64,000 nucleotides of DNA from UBA9732 sp052170315 (GTDB lineage: Bacteria; Spirochaetota; Spirochaetia; Sphaerochaetales; Sphaerochaetaceae). The position numbers and the translations under genes are program-made. Location of the stretch: the NCBI GenBank assembly GCA_052170315.1, contig JBQNAT010000003.1:1-64000 (forward strand), in the 5' to 3' direction. Positions 1 to 8,369 of this stretch are shown in pieces. How positions within the stretch are numbered: the stretch's first letter is position 1; every line of letters starts with the position of its first letter. The notes beneath the pieces were generated by a model. That model worked only from the letters and a program-made list of their open reading frames with translations, was not told the DNA's origin and did no database searches.

Positions 1-180
1 TGTTTGACTGTTTGACAAATTTGTCGGACTGTCGAACTGTCAGACTGTCAAACCTGTGCCCCGCCAAACTGAAAAGTAGGGTTAATTTATTTATATATAA
101 TAAGTTATGTATGTCGAACTGTCAGACTGTCACACAGTCGCACTGTTAAACCGGTCCACTGTCAAACTGTCAGACTGTTT
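1..180. repeat. degenerate 8-bp-period repeat cluster
   Basis: Two blocks (about 1-56 and 111-180) are built from near-identical octamers of the form RRACTGTC (for example GGACTGTC, GAACTGTC, AGACTGTC, AAACTGTC). They are separated by an A/T-rich stretch of about 55 bp. The exact 16-mer GAACTGTCAGACTGTC occurs in both blocks. The cluster lies beyond the 3' end of the minus-strand lipoprotein gene, and I see no ORF in it. It is not a CRISPR, because the period is 8 bp and there are no unique spacers. The function is unknown; slippage-prone intergenic DNA or clustered protein sites are possible. Confidence 0.7.
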
Positions 181-203
181 CAACAATAGAAATTGCGGGA
201 AGT

Positions 204-1211
204 TCAGTCTGCTTTCCTGAGTTTTATCCAAACGGGAAGATGGTCCGAAACGCCGGTAAGCAGGCTGCGGTTCCATGCGTTGGGTTTTTCGTCAGCAGTT
301 TTCAGTATGCCCTTGAAAATCACACCGCAGCCGCAGTACTCCCAGCCGAAGCTGTCCTGTCCTGAGGCTGAAATAAGAATATTGTCATAGCTTTTCCAGC
401 TTCCGTTGTAAAAATAGGAACCTCCGGGAAAAAACTCTTTTCCGGTCTCAAGCCAAAAGCAGTGCCAGAAACCTCGTTGGAATGAATCTGAAACCTTCAG
501 CGGACTGTCCGAAGCCTTAGACCTTCCCATTATTCCGTCATCCCAGCATTCCTCATTCATATCGCCGCAGATTAAAACAAGACAGCCCGGAAATTCGCTT
601 TCAAGGGAACGCGCAATCCTTACAGCAACTTCGGCAGCTTTGCGCCGGGCTCCGGAGGTTTCGCTCACACCTCCGACGTTAGACTTAAGATGAACGGCAA
701 GAACAAAAATTTTGCAGCAGGAAGTATCAAAGCAAACTTCAAGCACAGGCCTGAGATTGTCTCCAACCTCATGAACATGAGCGGCAGCAATAGGAATTGA
801 ACTTATAACCGCAGTGCGGATTGCCCCGCCCTCAGTTCCCGCGCAGACATACCAATGAAGGCCCAAATTCGCAATATGCTTTGAATTTATCAAGTCTTCT
901 ACTACTTTTGGATTCTCAATTTCATTTAAGATAATAATCCTTTCCCCTGCTTCAGGCAGGTATCCAAGCACTCGTCTGGCATTTGAGAGCCTTTTTTTAT
1001 AAGCATCATCAGTCCAACCTTCGGAAGGCTTATACTCATCATATTCGGTTCCGTCCAAAACTGTATCAAAAAGATTCTGTACATTCCAGGACGCAACACA
1101 AATTGAAGAACTTTCTTTTTTACCCCGGTTCTCAACAGAAGCAATAGCATCGCAGGACGAAAGAAGAAACAAAGAAAGCGCAAATAAAAATAAAAGTCTG
1201 ATTTTTCCCAT
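204..1211 (-). CDS. endonuclease/exonuclease/phosphatase-family lipoprotein
   Basis: A 335-aa protein with a lipoprotein signal peptide: hydrophobic residues 5-18, then the lipobox LLSSC with the lipidated Cys at about residue 20. The rest is an EEP-fold (DNase I-like) domain. ASWNVQNLFD is the first metal-binding strand, LNEIEN holds the catalytic Glu, CGDMNEE is the D-x-N motif, and SDHLPV is the terminal Asp-His pair. The protein is therefore predicted to be a metal-dependent phosphodiesterase (nuclease or phospholipase-like) anchored to a membrane facing the periplasm or outside. The substrate cannot be told. It is a monocistronic minus-strand gene beside clpP with no strong Shine-Dalgarno; the ATG at 1211 is chosen because it gives a complete signal peptide. 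Confidence 0.85.
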   Translation of the reverse strand: MGKIRLLFLFALSLFLLSSCDAIASVENRGKKESSSICVASWNVQNLFDTVLDGTEYDEYKPSEGWTDDAYKKRLSNARRVLGYLPEAGERIIILNEIENPKVVEDLINSKHIANLGLHWYVCAGTEGGAIRTAVISSIPIAAAHVHEVGDNLRPVLEVCFDTSCCKIFVLAVHLKSNVGGVSETSGARRKAAEVAVRIARSLESEFPGCLVLICGDMNEECWDDGIMGRSKASDSPLKVSDSFQRGFWHCFWLETGKEFFPGGSYFYNGSWKSYDNILISASGQDSFGWEYCGCGVIFKGILKTADEKPNAWNRSLLTGVSDHLPVWIKLRKAD

Positions 1212-1323
1212 ATAGGCATGTTCCGGAAAAGTGCGGTTTCCGTTTAAATTTTAGATTAAATTTTAGAAACCCAAGCAACTTACAAATCGGCAGGCTCGTT
1301 TATTTTAGGTTTAAATCAAAAAC

Positions 1324-1908
1324 TCACATAGCGCTTCTGTCTTTTACTATCCTGCTGATAAGACCATAAGTCTTAGCTTCATCAGCAGAAAGCCAGTGGT
1401 CTCTGTCAGTATCTACGGCAACCTTTTCAAAAGGGACTCCGGTGGCTTCAGAGATTACGCGGTTGAGCTTCTCCTTCATTTTTTCAAGCTGCATGGCGTG
1501 TATCTCAATGTCGGTAGCGTTACCATTCATCTCGCTCAGAGGCTGATGAATAAGATATGAAGAATTAGGAAGCCCAAGCCTGCGCTCGGCAGGGACAGCC
1601 AGAAGAATAAGGGCGGCTGCGCTGGCAACAAGACCCATGCCTATCATGTAAACGGGACATGAAACAAATCTTGCCATGTCATAGATTGCGAAACCCGCAT
1701 CAGCATCTCCGCCGGGAGAATTGATAAAAACCCGGACAGGGTCGGAATTTTCAGCTTCAAGGATAAGAAGCTCCTTTATAAATTTATCGGCAGAATCCTT
1801 ATTTATCTCACCGGACAGAAGAAGAGACCTTGTTTTAAGGAATCTGTCATACTGCCCCGCGGTATTAGCTTCGTTAGCATTTTTTGCGTCTTTTTCTTCC
1901 AGTGTCAT
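1324..1908 (-). CDS. clpP: ATP-dependent Clp protease proteolytic subunit-like protein
   Basis: A 194-aa ClpP-family serine peptidase. The catalytic triad is recognisable: Ser96 in GLVASAAA, His121 in LIHQPL, and Asp170 in TDRDHWLSA. The spacing is almost the same as the E. coli Ser/His/Asp triad. The oxyanion Gly pair is in NSPGGDAD. The start at 1908 is chosen over the upstream in-frame ATG (1929) because GGAGG sits 5 nt before it and the intervening residues look non-coding. The nucleophile context (ASAAA rather than ASMGA) marks a divergent, second-type ClpP like those seen beside a canonical ClpP in many bacteria. The partner would be a Clp/Hsp100 ATPase encoded elsewhere. Confidence 0.88.
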   Translation of the reverse strand: MTLEEKDAKNANEANTAGQYDRFLKTRSLLLSGEINKDSADKFIKELLILEAENSDPVRVFINSPGGDADAGFAIYDMARFVSCPVYMIGMGLVASAAALILLAVPAERRLGLPNSSYLIHQPLSEMNGNATDIEIHAMQLEKMKEKLNRVISEATGVPFEKVAVDTDRDHWLSADEAKTYGLISRIVKDRSAM

Positions 1909-1971
1909 AAAGCCTCCGTGACTTAACATAAAAATAACAGCAATCCGACTTAATTACAACCAATTACAACC

Positions 1972-2000
1972 TTGGAAGCACAGCCCAAAATATATATAAT
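1972..2000 (+). promoter_or_regulatory. era promoter, predicted leaderless transcript
   Basis: TTGGAA (1972-1977), a 17-bp spacer and TATAAT (1995-2000). The -10 box ends 6 nt before the era ATG, so transcription should start at or next to the A of the start codon. No Shine-Dalgarno is present. Confidence 0.7.
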
Positions 2001-2006
2001 TTAGCC

Positions 2007-2900
2007 ATGAAATGCGCATCAGTAGCCATAATAGGCAGACCGTCATCAGGTAAATCAACCCTGCTCAACACCATATGCGAGTCAAAGGTGTCCATAACCT
2101 CGCCCACTCCACATACCACCAGAAACGCAATCAGAGGAATATATACGGATTCACGCGGGCAACTTATTTTCACGGATACCCCGGGCTATCACCTGTCAGA
2201 GAAGAAATTCAACAAAAAAATGCAGGAAATTGCAGTGGCCTCTCTGGAAGAAACGGATGCCGTGCTTTACATGCTTGATGCAACAAGGAAACCGGGCGAA
2301 GAAGAAGATTCAATAACCTACATGCTAAGCGGCCTGTCAGTTCCCGTCATCTGCTGCGTAAACAAGCAGGACATACTTTCAGATGCGCAGGTACGGGAAA
2401 CAAAAGAATATCTGAAACGCACCATGCCGGGACGGACTATTCTTGTTGCGTCCGCAAAGGAAGATGAAGGCGTTGACGAAATTCTTATAGAGCTTTTCAA
2501 GCATGCCCCGGAAGGCGAACTTCTCTATGACGAAAACACATGGACAGACCAGAATCTCGAATTCCGCATTTCCGAAATCATAAGAGAAAAGGCAATGAAC
2601 TCGGTCACCACGGAAATCCCCTACGCCATCATGGTTGAAGTCTCCGACCTTGAATACAACGAAGAAGAAAACAAAGTCTGGATACGTGCCTTTATTACCG
2701 TTGAAAGGGAAAGCCAGAAAGGTATAATGGTCGGAAAAGGCGGAGAAAACATAAAAAAGATACGTGTAGCAGCATTTAAGGATATCAAAAAGATATTCCC
2801 CTCTTCAAAGCTGGAAATAGATATCAGAGTCAGAGTAAACGGAAAATGGAAATCAAACGATATGATTCTGACAAAGGTCTTCGCAGATACAAACAACTGA
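2007..2900 (+). CDS. era: GTPase Era
   Basis: A 297-aa Era GTPase that binds the 3' end of 16S rRNA and acts in 30S subunit assembly. The GTPase domain has G1 GRPSSGKST (about residues 10-18), G3 DTPG with the switch region, and G4 NKQD. It is followed by a C-terminal KH domain with the motif GKGGENIKKI. The length is normal for the family. The start ATG at 2007 has no Shine-Dalgarno, but a well-formed promoter ends 6 nt upstream, which suggests leaderless translation. Era is divergent from clpP and convergent with lysS, with only 5 bp between the two stop codons. Confidence 0.97.
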   Translation: MKCASVAIIGRPSSGKSTLLNTICESKVSITSPTPHTTRNAIRGIYTDSRGQLIFTDTPGYHLSEKKFNKKMQEIAVASLEETDAVLYMLDATRKPGEEEDSITYMLSGLSVPVICCVNKQDILSDAQVRETKEYLKRTMPGRTILVASAKEDEGVDEILIELFKHAPEGELLYDENTWTDQNLEFRISEIIREKAMNSVTTEIPYAIMVEVSDLEYNEEENKVWIRAFITVERESQKGIMVGKGGENIKKIRVAAFKDIKKIFPSSKLEIDIRVRVNGKWKSNDMILTKVFADTNN

Positions 2901-2905
2901 AAAGC

Positions 2906-4477
2906 TCAGTACCTTGAAAGAATCTCCAGAACCCTTTCCCTTCCAAGAGTATTTATGAAACCCGCAAGCTTAGGTCCCTTATCTTTGCCGATAAGAGCCA
3001 TATAGGTAGCGGTAAAGAGAACGGCATTATCAAGTCCGGCCTCAGATGCCGCATCATAGACAGACTGAGAAAGTACGCTTTCATCCGCTCCGTCCCAAGC
3101 TTTCACCTTCGCACAAAGTGAACGAACAGCCTTAAGGCCGTCCTCTGAAAGTTCGGCTTTTTCGGTATCCGCTGTCGCTACTGAGAATCTGAAATCTTCA
3201 GGAGAGAATGTGGTTATCCATGTCCATGCACATCTGCACCTTGTCCTGAGCCTTTCAATCTGGCTTTCGTCAACATCAGGAAGAGAGGCAATAACATTGT
3301 CTATATCGCCGCTGTTTATCTGAAGCAGGTTGCAAAGATGTCTGAATGGTATCTGATAACCCGGAGTTTCGGGAACCTTGCCTACCTGGGAAAGCTCATA
3401 TACACGTCTTTCCATTGCAAGCTTTTTCTCGTTGCACGGAAGAAGGCCGAAATATCTTCTTTCACAGTTGTCATAATCCTCATAAAGCTTGAGAACATCC
3501 AAATCAAATGAGATTGCGAACTCGGTATTAGGACGAGTGGAAGCGAACATGAACCTTGTCAGCTCCGGAGTGTAGACCTCAAGGACATCGCCAAGTGAGA
3601 CGACCTCTCCGCTTGAAGAGGAAATCTTGCCGCCGCGACCCTTGATGGAAAGGAAATCGTACTGGAACGAAACAGGCGCGCTGCCACCGAAAAGCCGGAC
3701 AATCTGCCTGGAGGTATCGAAGCTTCCGCCCCTGGAATGGTGGTCCTTGCCGGCCGGTTCAAAGTCAACATCCTCGTATACCCATCTCATTGGCCAGTCC
3801 ACTCTCCAGTGCAGCTTCGCATAGGGGGTGGTCCTCAGGTCGATGGTTTCTTCACGGTTCAAATCATTGTCGCGGTAAGTTATGCCGTATTCGCCGTCCC
3901 AGGAAAGAATGGTGGTGTTGTCCTTGTCTGTAAAGGAACTGAAAACAGCGATAGGCCACCAGGAGTCGTCAAGAGGCTCTGCTCTGTACTGATTCAGAAT
4001 CTCTATTATCTGAGCCTTACATTCAAGGGCCTTTTTCATCTGCTCTGCGTACATACTGCTTCTGTATCTCTGAGCCTGATAGAGATACTCTGGATAGACG
4101 CCAACAAGAGGAAGCTTTTCTTCAACGTCAAGCTCGTTGCCCCTTGCGTAGTTATCCGCCCTGCCTGTTGTATCAGGAACAAGCGTGATGGGCTTTCTGA
4201 GATAGGTCTGAAGAAGCTCCGGCTCAGGCATATTCCTGGGGACCTTTCTGAAAACGTCATAGTTGTCCCACGAGTATATGAAGCGAACCTTCCGTCCCTT
4301 CTGTCTGAGGGCTTTTACAACAAGGTCAACGGAGATGATTTCCCTGAAGTTGCCTATATGGACAGTGCCGGAAGGTGTAATGCCGGAGGCACAGGTGTAA
4401 TGGTCTTTCCAACCCTTCTCTCTGATGATTTTGTCAGCGTATATATCCGCCCAATGTACTGAATTCTGCTGTTCCAT
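2906..4477 (-). CDS. lysS: lysyl-tRNA synthetase, class I
   Basis: A 523-aa class I LysRS (the archaeal/spirochaetal LysK type, unrelated to the class II enzyme). The HIGH-type motif is in TPSGTVHIGN near residue 40, and the KMSKS loop appears as KISSSSGE near residue 290. The enzyme charges tRNA-Lys in the cytoplasm. Its presence is one of the better lineage clues here, since class I LysRS is typical of archaea, spirochaetes and some alphaproteobacteria. I start at the second ATG (4477, MEQQNSVHW) rather than 4486, because the upstream ATG overlaps the predicted -10 box and the mRNA should begin at about 4477-4478. Confidence 0.96.
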   Translation of the reverse strand: MEQQNSVHWADIYADKIIREKGWKDHYTCASGITPSGTVHIGNFREIISVDLVVKALRQKGRKVRFIYSWDNYDVFRKVPRNMPEPELLQTYLRKPITLVPDTTGRADNYARGNELDVEEKLPLVGVYPEYLYQAQRYRSSMYAEQMKKALECKAQIIEILNQYRAEPLDDSWWPIAVFSSFTDKDNTTILSWDGEYGITYRDNDLNREETIDLRTTPYAKLHWRVDWPMRWVYEDVDFEPAGKDHHSRGGSFDTSRQIVRLFGGSAPVSFQYDFLSIKGRGGKISSSSGEVVSLGDVLEVYTPELTRFMFASTRPNTEFAISFDLDVLKLYEDYDNCERRYFGLLPCNEKKLAMERRVYELSQVGKVPETPGYQIPFRHLCNLLQINSGDIDNVIASLPDVDESQIERLRTRCRCAWTWITTFSPEDFRFSVATADTEKAELSEDGLKAVRSLCAKVKAWDGADESVLSQSVYDAASEAGLDNAVLFTATYMALIGKDKGPKLAGFINTLGRERVLEILSRY

Positions 4478-4484
4478 AACGGAC

Positions 4485-4513
4485 ATTATATAGAAATACT
4501 GAACCTAGCACAA
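4485..4513 (-). promoter_or_regulatory. lysS promoter, predicted leaderless transcript
   Basis: On the minus strand: TTGTGC (4513-4508), a 17-bp spacer and TATAAT (4490-4485). There are 7 nt from the -10 box to the ATG at 4477, and no Shine-Dalgarno. Confidence 0.65.
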
Positions 4514-4527
4514 TTGCACGGACTTTA

Positions 4528-5736
4528 TCAGAAATCAAGGAAGAAGGTAGCTCCGGTTATGAACCTTTCGCCCGGATTTCTCAGGTTGTCACCGTTAATC
4601 AGGTACGCAAGCTGGAAACCAAGGTCTATGAAATCGAAAAAGCACATTTCAAGCTGGAAACCTGTGGAGCACAGAACCTGTTCAAGTCCAAGAAGCTTTG
4701 CCATATCGGATGCGGACTTTTTAGTATTGAAGTAATTTCCTGCATGATAACCCACATCAAAGAAAAGGTTAAGACGCGGGAAAATTCCGTCAAGCAGGAA
4801 CTCCGGTCCGGCCAAACGGATATCCAGATTGTTAACAACAGTGAAATTTGTATTGTAACTGTTGGTATTGAAACCACGTACCTTTCTTCCCAGAGAAACC
4901 GGCATTGAAGCATAGACAGGCACTCTTGAGCCGTCTGTCCAGTTTACATTTAAACGGTCTATAAGAACTACGGAGAAAATATTAAGACCTTTTTTGTTGG
5001 GAACCTCAAGCAGCGTTGTCCCCGCGACCCCGTTTATCGTGGCGCTGTAGTAAGAAGCATGACCGTTATTCAGGAAGCCCGGGGCAAATTGCAGCTTAAG
5101 CTCCGCCGTTGCGCCTTCATTGGAAACCATTTTATCATCCATGTAATTGAGCTTCACGCCCATGTAGAAATTAGTCATAAATGCCGTATAGTCGTCGGCA
5201 AGATCCGGATATATTGTATTGCCGTTAAGCGTTGCTCCGAACCAGGAGTTAAGGTCGGGTATTGCCGTAGCGCCCTTATTGCGGGAAGCATCAGCATAAC
5301 CGCGCATTCTATCCCTTCCAAGAACCATGGAATCGACGCCTTTTTCATATCTTCCTTCATAGCCGATGTAGGCCGTGAAAAGGTCTTTATCCTGTACCCA
5401 GGAGTCTCCGAAGCCCTGAAGGAATTTAAGATTCCATCTGACCTGGATATCGTCATAAATTCCCTGATTGAAAATAAGAGGTTCGCCTGTCAGAGGATTC
5501 TGAAACAGAACTCTTTGAGTATAACCGCCGCCTATGGTTGCCTGAAGCTGTGTAAGGTTGCCTTCCATCAGATTCAGACCGTCATAACCTACTCCAACAG
5601 ACGTAAGTGTAGGCAGAAAGCCCGCCAGGATTTCAACGTGCTGGTCAAGCTCCGTAAACAAAAACTTAAAATCTCCTGCAAATACGCAGGAAAGCGCAAT
5701 GACAAACACAAGAACAACAGTCAGAACTTTTTTCAT
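4528..5736 (-). CDS. putative outer membrane beta-barrel protein
   Basis: A 402-aa protein with a classic signal peptide: basic MKK, a hydrophobic core, and cleavage expected after the FA at residue 20. The mature part is rich in alternating polar/hydrophobic segments and aromatic residues, and ends ITGATFFLDF. A terminal Phe is the usual beta-barrel assembly signal. I do not recognise a named family. It is plausibly one of the treponemal outer membrane proteins, exported by Sec and inserted by BAM. A Shine-Dalgarno-like GGAAGG lies about 10 nt upstream of the ATG. The gene stands alone between lysS and the tRNA gene. Confidence 0.7.
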   Translation of the reverse strand: MKKVLTVVLVFVIALSCVFAGDFKFLFTELDQHVEILAGFLPTLTSVGVGYDGLNLMEGNLTQLQATIGGGYTQRVLFQNPLTGEPLIFNQGIYDDIQVRWNLKFLQGFGDSWVQDKDLFTAYIGYEGRYEKGVDSMVLGRDRMRGYADASRNKGATAIPDLNSWFGATLNGNTIYPDLADDYTAFMTNFYMGVKLNYMDDKMVSNEGATAELKLQFAPGFLNNGHASYYSATINGVAGTTLLEVPNKKGLNIFSVVLIDRLNVNWTDGSRVPVYASMPVSLGRKVRGFNTNSYNTNFTVVNNLDIRLAGPEFLLDGIFPRLNLFFDVGYHAGNYFNTKKSASDMAKLLGLEQVLCSTGFQLEMCFFDFIDLGFQLAYLINGDNLRNPGERFITGATFFLDF

Positions 5737-5928
5737 CTCAATATACCTTCCGAAAAACGCGGTCAGACTCTGATACCGCTGGTTTTATCTATCCGGTTCA
5801 GTATACAGGAAAAAGGTCTAATCTTCATAGTATTTTAATTAAAGCATGCAATTGCAACTTTTTTTGCGGCAGGGTTGAAATTCAGATACAAAAATGATAA
5901 TTTAAGACGCTGCCGAAAAAACAGCAGC

Positions 5929-6001
5929 GGGCCTGTAGCTCAGCGGTTAGAGCAGAGGACTCATAATCCTTTGGTCGAGAGTTCAAACCTCTCTGGGCCC
6001 A
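5929..6001 (+). tRNA. tRNA with CAT anticodon (probably tRNA-Ile2, alternatively elongator Met)
   Basis: A full cloverleaf of 73 nt: acceptor GGGCCTG / TGGGCCC (two wobble pairs at the inner end), D stem GCTC/GAGC, anticodon loop CTCATAA with CAT at 5962-5964, T arm GAGAG-TTCAAAC-CTCTC, discriminator A. CCA is not encoded. The body resembles bacterial tRNA-Ile2, whose C34 is modified to lysidine by TilS so that it reads AUA; CAT alone cannot separate this from tRNA-Met. A TTGAAA-type -35 and an A/T-rich -10 lie just upstream. Confidence 0.92.
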
Positions 6002-6007
6002 TCCTTG

Positions 6008-6046
6008 CAGTCAGGTTTTGATACAATTCAAAGCTTGGCTGTTTTT
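6008..6046 (+). terminator. intrinsic terminator of the tRNA
   Basis: The stem CAGTCA/TGGCTG (one G-T pair) encloses a second short stem TTTGA/TCAAA. A run of five T follows at 6042-6046, 6 nt after the tRNA ends. Confidence 0.6.
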
Positions 6047-6533
6047 CTTTATATTACAATAAATTAACTTTTGATTACCTGCCGTATTCGAACCTTTCGG
6101 GGAGCCGTCTTTTGACTGTTTTTCCTATTTTTCTGATGTTTTATATATCATCCAAACCCCAATTTATACACCCCCTGTCTTTTCAATCGTTGCGAGTACA
6201 AGGCATTTCGTTGCGAGTGTATAACAAGAAAGCATTTACTATGTGTGAAAAAACAGTGCTCCCTTACACTATTGATTTATAAATTCTTACAAAATATAGA
6301 AATATAGAACTATTCAAGAGTGCATTGATTGCACCCTTGAAATCCGAAATCCCTCTTATCTTGATGATATAACCGGTCGAACCGATACTCTATTGTTACA
6401 ACTGTGCTTTCTATGTGACCCATGCTCTGAAAACTAGCCGTTTCTTGCCGGCAAACTTACGTCCGTCATGCAATAGAGGCTGTCTCCAACCCGTTTTATA
6501 CATTTTTAACGTGACAATCTATGTTACAGCTAA
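6047..6533. other. non-coding, A/T-rich stretch with no supported gene
   Basis: All frames are broken by stops. A 10-mer CGTTGCGAGT occurs twice about 27 bp apart (around 6188 and 6215), and several T runs are present. No RNA gene or promoter stands out. It is the left flank of the foreign-looking patch that runs to about 10.7 kb and could be decayed accessory DNA. Confidence 0.5.
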
Positions 6534-6890
6534 CTATCTTCAGATCCAACCATTTTTTGTCTTGACAACTCTACTGTATTAGCTGGATATGATTTTACAA
6601 AAAATGCTGGAAGAGAGTGTATACCATATTTTTATTGTTCATTACCTACTCATTATGATTTCATTGAACAGGAGATTACTTTTTATGATGTCACTCAAGG
6701 TATATATAACAATTGGTGGGATAGAATAAAAGAAGACGATATAAAGACAGAGAAACACATAGCAAATACATGTTTCATTACATGCTATTATGAAGGATTT
6801 GGAGATGTTCGTCTTATATTAGATGCTTGGAATAACTTAATACAAGTTGCAGATTTCTTTGCCAATAATAGTTTGGATTGCAGTTACTAA
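6534..6890 (+). pseudogene. 5'-truncated ORF of unknown function
   Basis: An open frame of 118 codons without any ATG, directly after a TAA at 6531-6533 and ending TAA at 6888-6890. The protein (motifs GYDFTKNAG, IYNNWWDRI, CYYEGFGDVRLILDAW) looks like genuine coding sequence: Trp-, Tyr- and acidic-rich, cytosolic. I know no family for it. The absence of a start codon and Shine-Dalgarno suggests a remnant whose 5' part has been lost. Its size and acidity would suit an immunity-type protein, but that is only a guess. Confidence 0.4.
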
Positions 6891-6981
6891 AAAGAAAACA
6901 GTTTTTGTAATAGCTTTGTTTCTTCATGCCTTAGTTAATGCAATAGACAAAATTTCAATTAACTCAAGAAGATGTGTTGAA

Positions 6982-7815
6982 ATGCAAAAAGTGAAGATAG
7001 AAAAGAATACCGTTCAGGAAACATTGCTTGTGCCACTATATGGCAGAAAAATGTGTTCTGAAAAATTTCCTGAGTTTTATACAGATATTTTCGCAAAGAA
7101 TCTATGTGATGGGTTGGATTATGATTTTTCGGAATTGGAGAGAAGAAGCAATTCGTTTTTATATGAATTCGGCTCGCTTGAAGCAGCAATGCGTCAGTTG
7201 GATATCATGTGGGAAATCAAAGAGTATCTAAAGACGTATCCCGAAGCAACTGTCGTGAATCTCGGCTGCGGCTTGGACGAAACAGGAAAAGCCTGTGATA
7301 ATGCAAGTTGTAAGATAGTCAATGTGGATTTCCCTGATGTCATAGGGGTTCGTAATCAGCTTATTTCAAATCATGAAAGAGAAAGGAATGTTGCCTGTGA
7401 TTTAAAAGACTATTCATGGATGAACGAAGTAGACGGTTCAAGCGGAGTTATTTTCTTTGCGGCAGGGGTATTTCATTATTTCAAGAAGAATGAAGTGAAG
7501 GATTTGGTTTTGGAGCTTTCTAAAAGATATGCAGGAGGCTGTTTGATTTTTGATAGTGTAGGCAAGCTCGGTTTAAAGCTGATGATGTCAAAGACACTAA
7601 AGAATATGGGTATCAGTGATGTAGAAGGATTATTCTATGCAAATAACCCGATACAAGACCTTAACTGGTCGGATAAAACAAGAATCACCTCAAAAGGCTA
7701 TATGCTAGGCTACTATGATATGAAAAGCCCTAATATCCGCTTCTCCCATCGCTTACTTGCAAGGATAGGTGACAATATGATGAAGATGGCTATAAATAAA
7801 ATTGAGTTTGTCTAA
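6982..7815 (+). CDS. class I SAM-dependent methyltransferase (LCMT/TcmP-like)
   Basis: A 277-aa protein resembling the leucine-carboxyl-methyltransferase/TcmP O-methyltransferase family. The SAM-binding Gly-rich loop VVNLGCGLDE is near residue 95, the acidic strand end VNVDFPD follows, and FFAAGVFHYF is the usual post-motif region. It probably methylates a small-molecule or carboxylate oxygen; the substrate is unknown. The start at 6982 is preferred over the upstream in-frame ATG (6847), because the extra 45 residues are family-foreign and overlap the preceding ORF remnant. Only a weak purine-rich ribosome site precedes it. The low G+C of the gene and its broken neighbours suggest horizontal acquisition. 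Confidence 0.75.
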   Translation: MQKVKIEKNTVQETLLVPLYGRKMCSEKFPEFYTDIFAKNLCDGLDYDFSELERRSNSFLYEFGSLEAAMRQLDIMWEIKEYLKTYPEATVVNLGCGLDETGKACDNASCKIVNVDFPDVIGVRNQLISNHERERNVACDLKDYSWMNEVDGSSGVIFFAAGVFHYFKKNEVKDLVLELSKRYAGGCLIFDSVGKLGLKLMMSKTLKNMGISDVEGLFYANNPIQDLNWSDKTRITSKGYMLGYYDMKSPNIRFSHRLLARIGDNMMKMAINKIEFV

Positions 7816-7909
7816 CTCAAACAACTAAACATAAGCTATATCTAAAGCCACATTGAAAACCATTTGCGGATAATTTCTTCTCTTCCAGCCTCCGTCGCAA
7901 ACTCTTTTT

Positions 7910-8369
7910 TCATACGGAAACTCCATATTTCAACAACCTTTTCCACTTCCTCTGCCGGTGCGCATAGAACAGCTTTGCCCAGAGGCAGACGAAAACCGTT
8001 TTCCATCCGGCATCGATTTCCACCTCATCCGTGTACTGCGTATGATTTCTGTCGATGGGTTTCAAGTTGATCCGATGGTTCCATACCGGCACATGGGGAT
8101 TGCCCTCATTGGAATAGACCGTAAGCGTCTCGTGGTCAAAGGTCATGATCCGTATGGTATGGATCCCAAAGGGAAGAAACCCGAACAGGCGGAATCGGAA
8201 CCGGAATGTCTCTCCGCAGCTCCATATCAGATCATCCCTGCCGTCCGCAGGCTCAAAGGCTGCAAAAGGGCGCGGCGACATATTGCAGGGAGGAGAGGCT
8301 TTGCAGATTCTCCCATATTGCTTCGGAACCGGCCGAAAATACAGAGCATTTAACAATCACCTTGCTCAT
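7910..8369 (-). pseudogene. SRPBCC-like protein gene with one frameshift
   Basis: Read as one gene with a single extra base near 8264-8267 (an AAAA/TTTT tract), it encodes about 152 aa. The N-terminus starts MSKVIVKCSVFSAGSEAIWE in one frame, and the C-terminus continues in the next frame (FAAFEPADG, PVWNHRINLKP, YTDEVEIDAGW). The beta-strand pattern and Trp-rich C-terminal helix suggest a START/SRPBCC ligand-binding fold. The true start at 8369 is supported by AAGGA 6 nt upstream and by an ATGA overlap with the stop of the VOC gene, i.e. translational coupling. As written, translation stops after about 38 residues, so the product is probably lost unless the shift is an error. Confidence 0.65.

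Noticed and set aside
1..180. CRISPR array
   Set aside because: The period is 8 bp, there are no spacers of 25-40 bp, and there are no cas genes in the window.
3737..4462. 241-aa plus-strand ORF opposite lysS
   Set aside because: A shadow of class I LysRS; composition and lack of a start site argue against coding.
5059..5838. 259-aa plus-strand ORF opposite the outer membrane protein gene
   Set aside because: Antisense shadow: Cys/His/Arg-rich, no ribosome site, no family, and it runs past the signal peptide of the real gene.
6847..6981. 45-residue hydrophobic N-terminus of the methyltransferase as a signal or membrane anchor
   Set aside because: It overlaps the preceding ORF remnant in another frame, has no ribosome site, and the family start lies at 6982.
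8356..8356. Start of the 148-aa frame at 8356
   Set aside because: The coupled ATG at 8369 with AAGGA and family-like N-terminus in the other frame shows this Met is out of frame for the real gene start.
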